A DNA stretch of 64,000 nucleotides from NCBI GenBank assembly GCA_001604185.1, contig LVAV01000113.1, forward strand, positions 1-64,000, in the 5' to 3' direction. The notes beneath the pieces were generated by a model. The model had not been told where the DNA came from and searched no databases. It saw only the letters and a program-made list of their open reading frames with translations. The stretch comes from Clostridiales bacterium Firm_16 (lineage in GTDB: Bacteria; Bacillota; Clostridia; Saccharofermentanales; Saccharofermentanaceae). The translations under genes were made by a program, and so were the position numbers. Each line of letters begins with the position of its first letter. Within the stretch, counting starts at the first letter, position 1. Positions 34,583-44,550 of this stretch are shown here, in pieces.

Positions 34583-35905
34583 TCAGTTCTCTGTGCAGTG
34601 AGGCAGGCGTTTCATGGCGACGGCGCCGATGACGACGCCGATGGCGCATACGATAGTGCCGGTGATCAGCATAGGACGGATGCCGAAGTTGTCCAGGATC
34701 ACGCCGCTGATGAGATTGGAAAAGACGCCGCCGATGGTGATGGCGGAAGTGACGTAGGCCTGACCTTTTACCTGGTCCAGTTCCTGCATGGTCTGACTGA
34801 CGTAGTAGGCGGCCGCCGGAATGAAGACCGCGTAGGCGAAGAGCTGGACGGACTGGCTGAGGTACATCATGGCCATGTTGCCGGCGAAGATCAGGATCAG
34901 GATCTTAACAAAGAAGGCGAAACCCGAGAAAGTCATCAGGGTGCGGGAAGAGATCTTCTTCAGCACCAGACCGATGAGCGCCATGACCGGCAGCTCCAGG
35001 ATCGCCTGCAGAAAATTCGCATAGCCCAGTTCTTTTTCCCCGCCACCGAGATTACGGATGATCTGGATCATGAAGTCGTTGATCATGTTGTGGGCGAAGA
35101 AGAAGCAGATGGTTCCGATGAGGAATAGGGAAAAGGCCGGATAGGTCTTGGCGAAATCGAAGAGATTGTTGTGGGCCTTGGCGCCGGGTGCGGATTTCGC
35201 GTCGTCCGAAGCGGACTTCTCCGATGCGGAACCTGCGGATTCCGTGAAGTCCGAATCGGCCTGAGCAGATGCAGCGCCCGTGCCGCTTGTGCCCGCGTCT
35301 GCCTCCGCGCTCGCGGCAGCTTTCCCTGCCGAGCCCTTTGGTTTTTTGAAAGTGAAGATCAGGATGGCGGAAAGCACCATGGCGACGATGTTCACGAAGA
35401 GTAGGATCGTGACGCCGCGGCTCTCCACCAGGCCTCCGATGAAGGCGGCGGTGATGGCGAAGCTGGCGGAACCCAGGCCTCGGGCGAGACCATAGAAGAT
35501 GCCGCAGCCGGCTTTCTGGTATTCGAAACAAAGAGCGGTCATGACCGGCTGGTAGACGAACTGGATCATGTAGATCAAGGCGAATACCGGGAAGATCACC
35601 CACTTATTATTCGGAACGAAAAGAAGAATGATGGAGCCTGCCAGGATCACGAGGACACTGAACAGGATGAAACGCCGGTTCGTTAGCGGACCGGGTTTGT
35701 CGATGATACCTGCGATCAAAGGCTGGAAAATAGCGGAAAGAATATTGGCGATTGCAAGGAGCACGCCGACTTCGGTATTGGAAAAACCATTGTCGAGTAG
35801 GAAGATAGCCGCGCACGCATGGATCGTGCAGAAAGCCACAAAATACGTCGCGTTCAGCAGGGTGTAGCGGATCGTCCAAAGTGCGTCGGGACGCTGGTTT
35901 TCCAT
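34583..35905 (-). CDS. MFS transporter, oligosaccharide/nucleoside symporter-like
   Basis: 440 residues with twelve predicted membrane helices. The N-terminal half (ATYFVAFCTIHACAAIFLLDNGFSNTEVGVLLAI) resembles LacY/NupG-type MFS_1 proteins, so a sugar or nucleoside is a reasonable but unproven substrate. The central cytoplasmic loop, about residues 197-250, is expanded by a low-complexity Ala/Ser/Asp/Gly run (SAGSASEKSASDDAKSAP). GAGGAAAC precedes the ATG. The gene ends 13 bp from the 53-bp array, which may serve as its terminator. Confidence 0.85.
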   Translation of the reverse strand: MENQRPDALWTIRYTLLNATYFVAFCTIHACAAIFLLDNGFSNTEVGVLLAIANILSAIFQPLIAGIIDKPGPLTNRRFILFSVLVILAGSIILLFVPNNKWVIFPVFALIYMIQFVYQPVMTALCFEYQKAGCGIFYGLARGLGSASFAITAAFIGGLVESRGVTILLFVNIVAMVLSAILIFTFKKPKGSAGKAAASAEADAGTSGTGAASAQADSDFTESAGSASEKSASDDAKSAPGAKAHNNLFDFAKTYPAFSLFLIGTICFFFAHNMINDFMIQIIRNLGGGEKELGYANFLQAILELPVMALIGLVLKKISSRTLMTFSGFAFFVKILILIFAGNMAMMYLSQSVQLFAYAVFIPAAAYYVSQTMQELDQVKGQAYVTSAITIGGVFSNLISGVILDNFGIRPMLITGTIVCAIGVVIGAVAMKRLPHCTEN

Positions 35906-35947
35906 AGTTGTTTCCTCAGCTTTATAAGAAATAGGACGGTCAGAAGA

Positions 35948-36742
35948 TCAGCCTCCGAGGATCTCCTTATAGTTGTCACACACTTCTTTATAGTTTTCCG
36001 GCGTGCCGATGTCAATACATGTACCACTGGCACGGTAGGCATAGACATCCTGACGCTTGTAGAGCCAGGACGGGAAGTTGCCCGGTGCATCCGGTGTGTT
36101 GCCCTCGTCGAGATACTGACGGATCAACGGGAGAGTCTCTCTTCTATAGAAATAAGTCGCATAGATCGCGGTGGTAGACTTCGGCTCCTGTGGCTTCTCC
36201 GCCAGATCCAGAACCTTGCCTTCCTCATCCAAGGTAGCGACAGCCAGCTTTCTCAGCTGCTCGATCTCCTCTACATGGATGGCGATGAGGGTGTCCTTAT
36301 TCTTGGCACGGAAGAAATCGTACATGTCACGAAGCTTGTAAGTGAACAGGTTGTCTCCCGCAATGATCACCATATCCTCGTCCACGCCGCACTGGTCGAT
36401 GACGAACTGGATGTCACCGATGGCACCGAGACGATTGGAGTTATCCGTAGTTCCGTCGTCAATGACCTCGATGGGCGTGATCTTCTTGCCCTCTTCGATG
36501 TCAGAAGAAGAAAGCGCCGCCTGCTGGGCCTCCATGCGCGCATCTGCCCACTCCTGGAAATTATCTGCGAAACGATGGTTGGTCACCAGAAGGATCTTCG
36601 AGATATCCGGCAAGGTATCGATCTCGTCGGTGATATAGTCCAGCATAGCCTTCGGGCCGACAGGCAGAAGAGGCTTCGGTGTGTTCAGGGTGAGTGGATA
36701 TAGACGTGTTGCGTAACCGGCAACGAGAAGTAATGCGATCAT
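35948..36742 (-). CDS. Sugar nucleotidyltransferase
   Basis: 264 residues. The N-terminal motif LLLVAGYATRLYPLTLN with PKPLLPVGPKAMLDY is the nucleotide-binding signature of NTP_transferase enzymes (RfbA/GalU/ManC-like). IIAGDNLFTY supplies the metal-binding Asp. The size fits a catalytic domain without the C-terminal beta-helix. It makes an NDP-sugar from a sugar 1-phosphate, probably for surface polysaccharide; base and sugar cannot be told from sequence. It has AAAGGA before the ATG and lies 42 bp upstream of the MFS gene on the same strand, so the two may be co-transcribed. Confidence 0.9.
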   Translation of the reverse strand: MIALLLVAGYATRLYPLTLNTPKPLLPVGPKAMLDYITDEIDTLPDISKILLVTNHRFADNFQEWADARMEAQQAALSSSDIEEGKKITPIEVIDDGTTDNSNRLGAIGDIQFVIDQCGVDEDMVIIAGDNLFTYKLRDMYDFFRAKNKDTLIAIHVEEIEQLRKLAVATLDEEGKVLDLAEKPQEPKSTTAIYATYFYRRETLPLIRQYLDEGNTPDAPGNFPSWLYKRQDVYAYRASGTCIDIGTPENYKEVCDNYKEILGG

Positions 36743-37245
36743 AAATAGTCCTTTCCTGGCGCTTCATGCCACCTCTTCCACGGCAAAAACTCTATCCCGT
36801 CAGTGGGTAGATCTAAGATAGATTGTCGGTTCCGCCGGTGCGTGAGTGGCAGATTTTCTGAATATAATCTTATATTATCAAAACGGGACGTAAAAATCTA
36901 TTTACAAATTGTTTCGGTTACGTAACAAAAGAAAGCCCATAAGTAGTAGATGCATATAGAAAAAACAGTTATAATGAATGTGTCAAAAAAGACTGAAAAA
37001 GACCGGAGGACATCCTGACAAGTGTACCGGAAAGATCGTAGATGGATCGCATTTATGTCGTATTCCGAGGCTTCTGCCGATTCATACACACCCGTGGGAC
37101 GTCTGTTTTCCGGGGTTTTTGTGCGTGCTTTCGGCACGGATTCTGTTGGGGGATCCTGTTTTTGGGTGCAGGGTCAGAAGGAGCGGTCTTGAGACATAAC
37201 ATCAGGCAGATAAGAACAGCAAAACAAGTTTAAGGAGAACACTTT
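36743..37245 (+). promoter_or_regulatory. Long glmU upstream region with promoter and possible structured leader
   Basis: This 503-bp spacer has no convincing gene. A TATAAT at 36970-36975 would start transcription near 36982, giving a leader of about 260 nt before glmU. Inside it, ACCCG at about 37090 faces CGGGGTTTTT at about 37120, which looks like a weak attenuator. A second short hairpin (GTGCGTGCTTTCGGCACG) follows. Two short overlapping ORFs lie here without ribosome binding sites. I recognise no known riboswitch or housekeeping RNA. Confidence 0.4.
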
Positions 37246-38658
37246 ATGGAGTTATGTGCAGTAGTAATGGCAGCCGGCGAAGGTAAGAGAATGCATTCGA
37301 ATCATTCGAAAGTCGTTCAGCTGGCCGCAGGCAAACCTCTGATCCGCTGGGTGGCAGAAGCACTGGAAGGTGTAGGGGCCACAGAACAGGTATATATCGT
37401 AGGACATAAGCAGGAAGAAGTTAGAGAAGTCCTGGGCGAAGACGTAGCCTTCGTTTTTCAGGAGCAGCAGCTGGGAACCGGACACGCCGTCATGCAGGCC
37501 GCACCTTTCCTGGAGGGAAGAAACGGATGCACCATCGTACTTCCGGGTGACGCTCCGCTGATCACATCCGAGACCATCTCCAGCGCGCTGAAGATGTTCG
37601 AAGAAGGCGACTACGGCGCCGTGATCATCACAGGTAAGGCACCGAATCCGAAGGGCTATGGCCGTATCGTAAGAGATGAAAGCGGAGACGTGACAAAAAT
37701 TGTCGAGGACCGCGACTGCAATGATGACGAGAGAAAGATCTGTGAGATCAACTCCTCCATCTACTGCTTCAAGACACCGCTTCTGCTGTCTGCACTGGGC
37801 CGCATCGATGCCAAGAATGCACAGAAAGAATATTACCTGACAGATACCATCGAGATCCTGATCCGCGATGGTCATAAGGTAGGCGCCTATATCGCCGATT
37901 TCGATGAGACCCGTGGCGTCAATGACCGCGTGGAACTGCAGCAGGTCGGCAAGATGCTGAACAGAAGAAACTGCGAAAAACTGATGCGTCAGGGCGTGCA
38001 GATCGTGGATACAGAGACCACATGGATCGCAGACACCGTACAGATCGGCAAAGATACCCTGATCCTTCCGGGCTGCATCCTGCTGGGCAATACCGTTATC
38101 GGAGATGAATGCGAGATCGGTGAGAATTCCCGTCTGGAGAACGTGATCGTCGGCGACGGCAGCGTTATCGACCACTCCGTGGCCTGCGACTGTGAAGTTG
38201 GTAAGAACTGCCGTATCGGACCTTATTCTCATCTGCGTCCGGATACCATCCTGAAGGATAACGTCACCATCGGTGCGTATGTAGAAGTGAAGAATGCCAC
38301 CATCGGCGATTATTCCCGTGCCCGTCACCTGACTTATGTCGGTGATGCCAAGGTCGGAAAGAACGTCAACTTCGGTTGCGGAACCGTAACCTGTAACTAC
38401 GATGGTATGGATAAGACCTGGTGCGTCATCGGAGACAACGTATTTATCGGTGGTAACTCCAACCTGATCTCACCTGTGACCTTGAAGGAGAACTCCTACA
38501 TCGCCGCCGGTTCTACCATTACGGAAGACGTACCGGAACTGGGTCTGGCGATTGCAAGATCCCAGCAGGTGGTCAAGGAGAACTGGGTCGCCAAGAAGAA
38601 CCGTTCTCGTGCTTCCACCGTTATCCAGCCGGACAGAAAACGTACAAGCGGTATGTAA
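37246..38658 (+). CDS. glmU: Bifunctional UDP-GlcNAc pyrophosphorylase / GlcN-1-P acetyltransferase
   Basis: 470 residues. The N-terminal uridyltransferase domain has VVMAAGEGKRM in place of the usual AAGKGTRM and keeps the Lys of HSKVVQL, QLGTGHAV and LPGDAPLI. The C-terminal half is a left-handed beta-helix with hexapeptide repeats and VNFGCGTVTCNYDGMDK, the acetyl-CoA site. It makes UDP-N-acetylglucosamine for the wall. TAAGGAG precedes the ATG. It is the first gene of glmU-pth-mfd, a common Firmicute order. Confidence 0.97.
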   Translation: MELCAVVMAAGEGKRMHSNHSKVVQLAAGKPLIRWVAEALEGVGATEQVYIVGHKQEEVREVLGEDVAFVFQEQQLGTGHAVMQAAPFLEGRNGCTIVLPGDAPLITSETISSALKMFEEGDYGAVIITGKAPNPKGYGRIVRDESGDVTKIVEDRDCNDDERKICEINSSIYCFKTPLLLSALGRIDAKNAQKEYYLTDTIEILIRDGHKVGAYIADFDETRGVNDRVELQQVGKMLNRRNCEKLMRQGVQIVDTETTWIADTVQIGKDTLILPGCILLGNTVIGDECEIGENSRLENVIVGDGSVIDHSVACDCEVGKNCRIGPYSHLRPDTILKDNVTIGAYVEVKNATIGDYSRARHLTYVGDAKVGKNVNFGCGTVTCNYDGMDKTWCVIGDNVFIGGNSNLISPVTLKENSYIAAGSTITEDVPELGLAIARSQQVVKENWVAKKNRSRASTVIQPDRKRTSGM

Positions 38659-38664
38659 TAACCT

Positions 38665-39366
38665 ATGTTCACGCGATTCTTCAGGAAAAACGGCAAAGCC
38701 GGAAGACCCGGTGCCGGAGGTAACTTCAGAAGACCCGGCACTGCAGGTGCGCGTGTCCCGAAAGAGAAAAACACAGAAAGAACAGGAAACGAGAAAATGT
38801 GGCTTCTGGTGGGCCTGGGAAACCCGGGCAAGCAATATGACTGTACATGGCACAACTGCGGATTCATGACGCTCCATGTACTGGCTGAGAGAAACAATAT
38901 CAAGATCGATAAGCTGAAGTGGAAGGGCGAGTATGGACGTGGCACCATCGCAGGTGAAGACGTCATACTTCTGCGTCCTCATACCTACATGAACCTGTCC
39001 GGCCAGAGTGTCGTAGAGGTCATGAAGTTCTATAAGATCCCCATGGATCACCTGGTGGTGGTCTACGACGATATCGACATCGCCAGGGGCAAGATCCGTG
39101 TGCGTGCCAGCGGTTCCGCCGGTACCCATAACGGAATGAAATCCATCATCTACTGTATGGAATCCCAGGATTTCCCGCGGGTCCGTATCGGATGCGGTCC
39201 GGTACCGGAGAAGTGGGATCTGGCGGATTTCGTACTTTCAACCATTCCGAAAGAAGAGCAGGATACCATGTACCAGTCCTTCGTGGAGGGCGCCAAGGCC
39301 ATCGAAGATATCGTGGCCGGCAAACCGATCCCCGGAGGCAACAAATCGGGCGGAGGTAATCGATGA
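38665..39366 (+). CDS. pth: Peptidyl-tRNA hydrolase, with basic N-terminal extension
   Basis: The enzyme core begins MWLLVGLGNPG (ATG at 38797). It has the catalytic His in WHNCGF, the substrate Asn in HTYMNLSG, the Asp in VVYDDIDIARG and the GTHNGMKSI loop. It recycles peptidyl-tRNA released from stalled ribosomes. In the open frame a further 44 residues rich in Arg, Gly and Lys precede the core. Their codon use looks coding and an ATG sits six bases after glmU, but no ribosome binding site precedes it. The core start at 38797 has only AGGAAA at a long distance. The true start is therefore unsettled. The stop overlaps the mfd ATG by four bases. Confidence 0.9.
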   Translation: MFTRFFRKNGKAGRPGAGGNFRRPGTAGARVPKEKNTERTGNEKMWLLVGLGNPGKQYDCTWHNCGFMTLHVLAERNNIKIDKLKWKGEYGRGTIAGEDVILLRPHTYMNLSGQSVVEVMKFYKIPMDHLVVVYDDIDIARGKIRVRASGSAGTHNGMKSIIYCMESQDFPRVRIGCGPVPEKWDLADFVLSTIPKEEQDTMYQSFVEGAKAIEDIVAGKPIPGGNKSGGGNR

Positions 39367-42300
39367 TCTTTCTTCCCGCAATTGAGAAACTGCTGCAGGA
39401 GGCTTTTGCCGATCCGAAGTTCCAGGAGTTTCAAGATGCGCAAGAAAACCAGCTGGGACACATCAATCTCACCGGCATGACGGAGACGCAGAAAGCGTAC
39501 CTCATCGCGGCCGGTGTGCTTTATCGCGTCCGAAACCAGAAAGATCCGGACCAGCCGGCACCGATCCCGGTGATCCTGGTGTCCGACGAACTGCGTGCCC
39601 GACAGCTGAAGGGTTGTCTGGATTCTTTCTTCGACCAGGAATGCGTCGTGCTTCGTGGAAGAGAGACTCAGCTTTCGGCTGTATCAGCATCCAGCCGCGA
39701 GATCGAGAGAGGAAGAGTCAATGCCCTGGTGCGCTACGGGAACCGTCAGTGCGGCGCCCTGATCGTTACCGCCGGAGGTCTTCTGACCCGCATGCTCCCC
39801 AGCAAGCAGTTCTACGGAAACTTTATCGATCTGAAGCTGGGAAAAAGACTGCCCCCGGAAGATCTGGCCATGGCTCTGATCAACCTGGGTTATTACCGCA
39901 CCCGTGAAGTGGTGGCGGTAGGCGAATTCGCCCGAAGAGGTGACATCTTTGATATTTTCCCCAGCGGCAGCGACAAAGGATTACGTATCAGTTATTTTGA
40001 CGACGAGATCGACCAGATCAAGTACTTCGACCTGCAGAGCCAGCGCTCAGAGGAGAAGTTCAAGTCCGTTACGATTCTCCCTGCCAGTGAGCTTCTTCTG
40101 TCGAAGAAATCCTGGGAAGGATTAAGCTATAAGATGAACCAGATCTGCGACGCGGCGGCGAAGAAAGCGGCAGCCGGAGGCGCATCGAGAAACAGCATCG
40201 ATGCCATGACGCGCATGATCGCCAAAGAAAGCGAAGCCCTCCTCAGCGGCGGTTCTTTTGCCGGATGGGAGAAATGGATCTCGGTACTGTGCCCGGAGAC
40301 GGTCTCTTTCCTGTCTTATGCAAGAGAGCGGGGAGACATGATCTATGTCGATGAGATCGGCCAGGTGCGATCCCGCATGGACGGTGTCGTGGCAGATTTC
40401 GAGACCCGGTTCCGCAGCGCTTTCGAGAAGGGACAGATCCCTTCGGAGTGCCAGGATGCCATGTTCCGACGCCCGGAGATCTTCCGGGAACTGGACCAGA
40501 AACAGGTGGTGGCCATGGCGACACTGGCCAGTACCAGCAACGGTCTGCCGGGAGGCGTCCGCATCGAGATCTCCGGTACGGCCTGCAACAGTTATCGCGG
40601 TCATGAAGAAGAACTGGCGGACCTGGTGAAGGCCAGAAATGCCGACGGAAAAACAACATACATCATGAGCGGCGGAGGTCAGCGCGGAGAGAAGCTCAAG
40701 ACCTTCTTCTTCGAGAGGAATACCACACCGACCCTCATCACGAAACCACTGTCCAATGGTTTTGTTTATCCCGCCATCAACCTTCTGGTCATCGGTACCC
40801 AGGATATTTTCGGTATCGAGCGCGGGATCAAGAAGAAGAAAAAGACGGCAATGTCCATCGACCTTTTCTCGGATCTGGTGCCGGGCGAACTGGTCGTCGA
40901 CGACGAGAACGGCGTAGGCCGGTACGATGGACTGGTGAACCTGGAAGTGGACGGCGCCAAGCGCGACTTCCTGCAGTTGACCTATGCCAATGACGATAAG
41001 CTTTATATCCCGATCGAGAGATTGGACTATATCCAGAAATACGTGGCTTCGGACGGAAGGACGCCGAAGCTTGCCAAGCTGGGCGGAAGCGAGTGGCAGA
41101 AGTCTGTCTCCCGTGCCCAGGCCACCATCAAGAAACTGGCCTTCGACCTGGTGGAACTTTATGCCAAGCGCCAGGCCGTGCAGGGGCACGCTTTCCTGCC
41201 GGATACGGTATGGCAGACCCAGTTCGAAGATGACTTCCCGTACCAGGAGACCGAGGATCAGCTCAGTGCCATCCGGGAGATCAAGAAGGACATGGAATCC
41301 ACGAAAGTCATGGACCGACTCCTCTGCGGTGACGTAGGATTCGGTAAGACCGAGGTGGCGTTCCGTGCTATCTTCAAGTGCGTCATGGACGGCAAGCAGG
41401 CCATCATGCTGGCACCGACCACGGTACTGGTGCAGCAGCACTACGAGAACCTCAAGGAGCGCCTGCGCAACTACTCCCTGGTCAACATCGCGATGCTGAG
41501 TCGTTTTGCCACGCCTAAGGAAGTCAAGCGCGTGATCCAGGGACTGCACGACGGAACCATCGACGTGGTTGTCGGTACCCATCGTGTCCTCAGTAAAGAC
41601 ATCCAGCCCAAGGATCTGGGACTTCTGGTCATCGACGAGGAACAGCGTTTCGGCGTGAATCACAAGGAGAAGCTGAAGACCTTGAAGAACACGGTGGACG
41701 TGCTGACGCTGACTGCTACCCCGATCCCGAGGACCCTGCACATGTCCCTGTCGGGCATCCGTGATATTTCCGTACTGGAGGAGCCGCCGCAAGACCGCCG
41801 TCCGGTACAGACCTACGTCATCGAATATGACGAGCAGATCATTGCCGAAGCCTGCCTGCGCGAAATTGCAAGACACGGCCAGGTGTTCTATCTTTTCAAT
41901 AATACCCATCACATCGCCGCCAAAGCGGAGAGCCTGCAGGCCTTGCTTCCGGGGGCCCGGATCCTCTATGCCCATGGCCAGATGAGCGAGCGGGAACTGG
42001 AGACCATCATCGAGGCCTTTATCCATAAAGAGGCGGATATTTTGGTGTGCACCACCATCATTGAATCTGGTGTGGACATGCCGAATGTAAATACCATCAT
42101 CGTGGAGAACAGTGAACGTTTCGGACTGTCCCAGCTCTATCAGCTGAAGGGACGTGTGGGCCGTTCGGACCGTCAGGCCTATGCGTACATTACCTATCAG
42201 CCGGACAAGATCCTGAATGAGGATGCGGAAAAAAGACTGGCCGCGATACGTGATTTCACGGAGCTGGGTTCGGGCATCAAGATCGCCTTGAAGGATCTGG

Positions 42301-42893
42301 AAGTCCGCGGCGCCGGTAACCTTCTGGGTGCGGAGCAGCACGGTCAGATGGATGTGATCGGATATGAACTTTACTGTCGTATGCTGGACGAAGAGATCAA
42401 GAAACTCTCCGGTACCTGGACGGCTCCGCCGGCAGAGATCACCGTGAAGTTCCACGAAGATGCATATATTCCGGCGTCCTATATTACGGATGACGGACAG
42501 CGTATGGACCTTTACCGAAGGATCCGAAACATCGCCAATACCCAGGAACTTTCCGATCTGCAGGATGAACTGGAAGACCGCTTCGGAGATATCCCCGTTG
42601 AGGTGGAAGTGCTGGCCAATGCATCCATTATCCGCCACATTGCTGCGGAACTGGGATTCGAGAAAGTCGAGATCGAGAACCAGAAAGCCATGCTGTATCT
42701 GGATCCGAAATCGCAGACTGTCGGACGGGCCACGCTGAAGGCATCCGCCGACCCGCGATTCGCAGGAAGGATCTTCGTCTTTATGCAGGGAAAAAATCCG
42801 TATATGCTCTTCTCGGCAACGAAGGCCGATGCCGGTTTCAAGCTGGTGGGCAAGGTCGCAGAGATGCTGGAGATCATGAAGAAAGAAGAGTAA
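39363..42893 (+). CDS. mfd: Transcription-repair coupling factor
   Basis: 1176 residues, full length. The N-terminal UvrB-homology region is followed by the RNA polymerase interaction domain (PGELVVDDENGVGRYDGL, about 500). The RecG-like translocase has GDVGFGKTEVAFRA (about 660), DEEQRFG, TATPIPRTL and the domain-2 motif GRVGRSDRQAYAY. The C-terminal TRCF domain carries the UvrA-binding surface. It removes RNA polymerase stalled at lesions and recruits UvrA. Its ATG overlaps the pth stop (ATGA), so expression is coupled to pth. Confidence 0.97.
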   Translation: MIFLPAIEKLLQEAFADPKFQEFQDAQENQLGHINLTGMTETQKAYLIAAGVLYRVRNQKDPDQPAPIPVILVSDELRARQLKGCLDSFFDQECVVLRGRETQLSAVSASSREIERGRVNALVRYGNRQCGALIVTAGGLLTRMLPSKQFYGNFIDLKLGKRLPPEDLAMALINLGYYRTREVVAVGEFARRGDIFDIFPSGSDKGLRISYFDDEIDQIKYFDLQSQRSEEKFKSVTILPASELLLSKKSWEGLSYKMNQICDAAAKKAAAGGASRNSIDAMTRMIAKESEALLSGGSFAGWEKWISVLCPETVSFLSYARERGDMIYVDEIGQVRSRMDGVVADFETRFRSAFEKGQIPSECQDAMFRRPEIFRELDQKQVVAMATLASTSNGLPGGVRIEISGTACNSYRGHEEELADLVKARNADGKTTYIMSGGGQRGEKLKTFFFERNTTPTLITKPLSNGFVYPAINLLVIGTQDIFGIERGIKKKKKTAMSIDLFSDLVPGELVVDDENGVGRYDGLVNLEVDGAKRDFLQLTYANDDKLYIPIERLDYIQKYVASDGRTPKLAKLGGSEWQKSVSRAQATIKKLAFDLVELYAKRQAVQGHAFLPDTVWQTQFEDDFPYQETEDQLSAIREIKKDMESTKVMDRLLCGDVGFGKTEVAFRAIFKCVMDGKQAIMLAPTTVLVQQHYENLKERLRNYSLVNIAMLSRFATPKEVKRVIQGLHDGTIDVVVGTHRVLSKDIQPKDLGLLVIDEEQRFGVNHKEKLKTLKNTVDVLTLTATPIPRTLHMSLSGIRDISVLEEPPQDRRPVQTYVIEYDEQIIAEACLREIARHGQVFYLFNNTHHIAAKAESLQALLPGARILYAHGQMSERELETIIEAFIHKEADILVCTTIIESGVDMPNVNTIIVENSERFGLSQLYQLKGRVGRSDRQAYAYITYQPDKILNEDAEKRLAAIRDFTELGSGIKIALKDLEVRGAGNLLGAEQHGQMDVIGYELYCRMLDEEIKKLSGTWTAPPAEITVKFHEDAYIPASYITDDGQRMDLYRRIRNIANTQELSDLQDELEDRFGDIPVEVEVLANASIIRHIAAELGFEKVEIENQKAMLYLDPKSQTVGRATLKASADPRFAGRIFVFMQGKNPYMLFSATKADAGFKLVGKVAEMLEIMKKEE

Positions 42894-43028
42894 ACACCCG
42901 CGCTCTTTCCTCGCCTCATTCCAATAGAAAAAATCAATATATCATTTCCAGAATTCGATGACACCACAAGATGTTGTTGTGCTACACTGAAAACAGTGAA
43001 CATTTTGAGTGTATGAGGAGGGTGTTTT

Positions 43029-44417
43029 ATGAGTGATAACAAGGATGCGGTATACGATGCGAAAACGCTAGGATACCCGAAGATGTTCGTGCTCGGTCTG
43101 CAGCACATGTTTGCCATGTTTGGTGCCACGGTACTGGTTCCGACGATTACGGGACTTTCTGTTTCCACCACACTGCTTTTCGCGGGATTAGGTACATTAT
43201 TATTTCACTTCCTGACCAAGATGAAAGTACCGGCTTTCCTTGGTTCTTCTTTTGCTTTCTTAGGTGGTTATGCGGCCATCGCGCCGATGCTGGGCGAGAA
43301 TGGCGATATACCGAATAAAGCCATGCTTCCATACGCCTGCTTAGGTGTAGCTGCAGCAGGATGTTTGTACCTGGTACTGGCTGCCTTGATCAAAGCATTC
43401 GGCCAGAAGCGTGTCATGCGTTTCTTCCCGCCGATCGTAACCGGTCCGATCATCATCGCTATCGGTCTTACGCTTTCTGCTACCGCTATCAACAGCTGCG
43501 AAGCCAACTGGATCGTCGCACTGGTTGCGATCCTGGTAGTCATCGTCTGCAATATTCTCGGTAAAGGCATGATCAAGATCGTGCCGATCTTCCTGGGCGT
43601 CATCGCTTCTTATCTGGTTGCCCTGGCCATGGGTCTGGTAGACTTCACTGCCGTCAAAGAGGCAGCCTGGGTCGGACTTCCGATCACCTGGGATGAGACC
43701 GTATTCTCTATCTTCAAGAATCCGGATACATCAACGATCGTAACTTCCATTATTACTATCATGCCGATCGCACTGGCCACCATGGTGGAGCATATCGGTG
43801 ATATCTCCGCGATCTCTTCCACAACCAACCGCAACTTCATCGAAGAGCCTGGTCTTCACAGAACTCTTATCGGAGATGGTCTGGCAACGATCCTGGCTTC
43901 TCTGTTCGGTGCTCCGGCCAACACCACATACGGTGAGAACACCGGCGTACTTTCTCTGACCAAAGTATACGATCCGAAGGTCATCCGCATTGCTGCAGTT
44001 TGTGCAATGGTAGTTTCCTTCTCGCCGAAATTCGCAGCGCTTATCGCGTCCATGCCGACAGCCACCATCGGTGGTGTTTCTCTGGTTCTGTACGGCATGA
44101 TCTCTGCAGTCGGTGTACGTAACGTAGTTGAGAATCAGGTAGATTTCAGCCACAGCAGAAACATCATCATCGCGGCTCTGATCCTGGGTCTGTCCATCGG
44201 TATCAGCTATTCCGCATCCGGAGCCATTGCCTTCTCCATCGGTTCCGTGGACATCTCTCTCTCCGGTCTGGCTGTCGGCGCACTGGTTGGTATTATCCTC
44301 AATGCGATCCTGCCGATGAAGGAAGCAGACTATAAGGGAGCAAGCAAGGACTTCACCACAGTCGAAGAAGACGAAGAGAAAGAAGCAGAAGAGAAGAAGG
44401 CGGCGAAAGAGGGCTGA
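43029..44417 (+). CDS. uraA: Uracil/xanthine permease (NCS2 family)
   Basis: 462 residues, about 14 membrane segments. MFVLGLQHMFAMFGATVLVP, KVPAFLGSSFAF, and NTTYGENTGVLSLTKVYDP with its conserved Glu are typical of uracil-type NCS2 symporters. The C-terminal tail is a run of Glu and Lys. GAGGAGG precedes the ATG. It is monocistronic, with a terminator at 44460-44486. I see no purine riboswitch or PyrR-type anti-terminator in the 135-bp upstream region; a TACACT about 45 bp before the start is a possible -10. Confidence 0.9.
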   Translation: MSDNKDAVYDAKTLGYPKMFVLGLQHMFAMFGATVLVPTITGLSVSTTLLFAGLGTLLFHFLTKMKVPAFLGSSFAFLGGYAAIAPMLGENGDIPNKAMLPYACLGVAAAGCLYLVLAALIKAFGQKRVMRFFPPIVTGPIIIAIGLTLSATAINSCEANWIVALVAILVVIVCNILGKGMIKIVPIFLGVIASYLVALAMGLVDFTAVKEAAWVGLPITWDETVFSIFKNPDTSTIVTSIITIMPIALATMVEHIGDISAISSTTNRNFIEEPGLHRTLIGDGLATILASLFGAPANTTYGENTGVLSLTKVYDPKVIRIAAVCAMVVSFSPKFAALIASMPTATIGGVSLVLYGMISAVGVRNVVENQVDFSHSRNIIIAALILGLSIGISYSASGAIAFSIGSVDISLSGLAVGALVGIILNAILPMKEADYKGASKDFTTVEEDEEKEAEEKKAAKEG

Positions 44418-44459
44418 TCCTTCTGCTCTGAGAATTTCTTAGAAGTGTAATCAATCGAA

Positions 44460-44486
44460 AGGCGTCTCGAAATGAGGCGCCTTTTT
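44460..44486 (+). terminator. Intrinsic terminator after uraA
   Basis: AGGCGTCTC and GAGGCGCCT form a 9-bp stem with one G-T pair around GAAAT, followed by TTTTT. Confidence 0.88.
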
Positions 44487-44538
44487 CCGCGGGAAAAGAA
44501 ACCTCGGATTCTTTCACATAAAATCCACAATAGGGATA

Positions 44539-44544
44539 TATAAT
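44539..44544 (+). promoter_or_regulatory. -10 element placing the response-regulator transcript at its ATG
   Basis: TATAAT ends six bases before the ATG at 44551. No Shine-Dalgarno sequence fits between them, so the mRNA is predicted to be leaderless. The best -35 (TTCACA, 44513-44518) is 20 bp away and weak. Confidence 0.5.
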
Positions 44545-44550
44545 GTCAGT

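Noticed and set aside
40122-42638. Long open frame (838 codons) antisense to mfd
   Set aside because: mfd on the plus strand is unmistakable, and the antisense frame has no ribosome binding site or recognisable domain.
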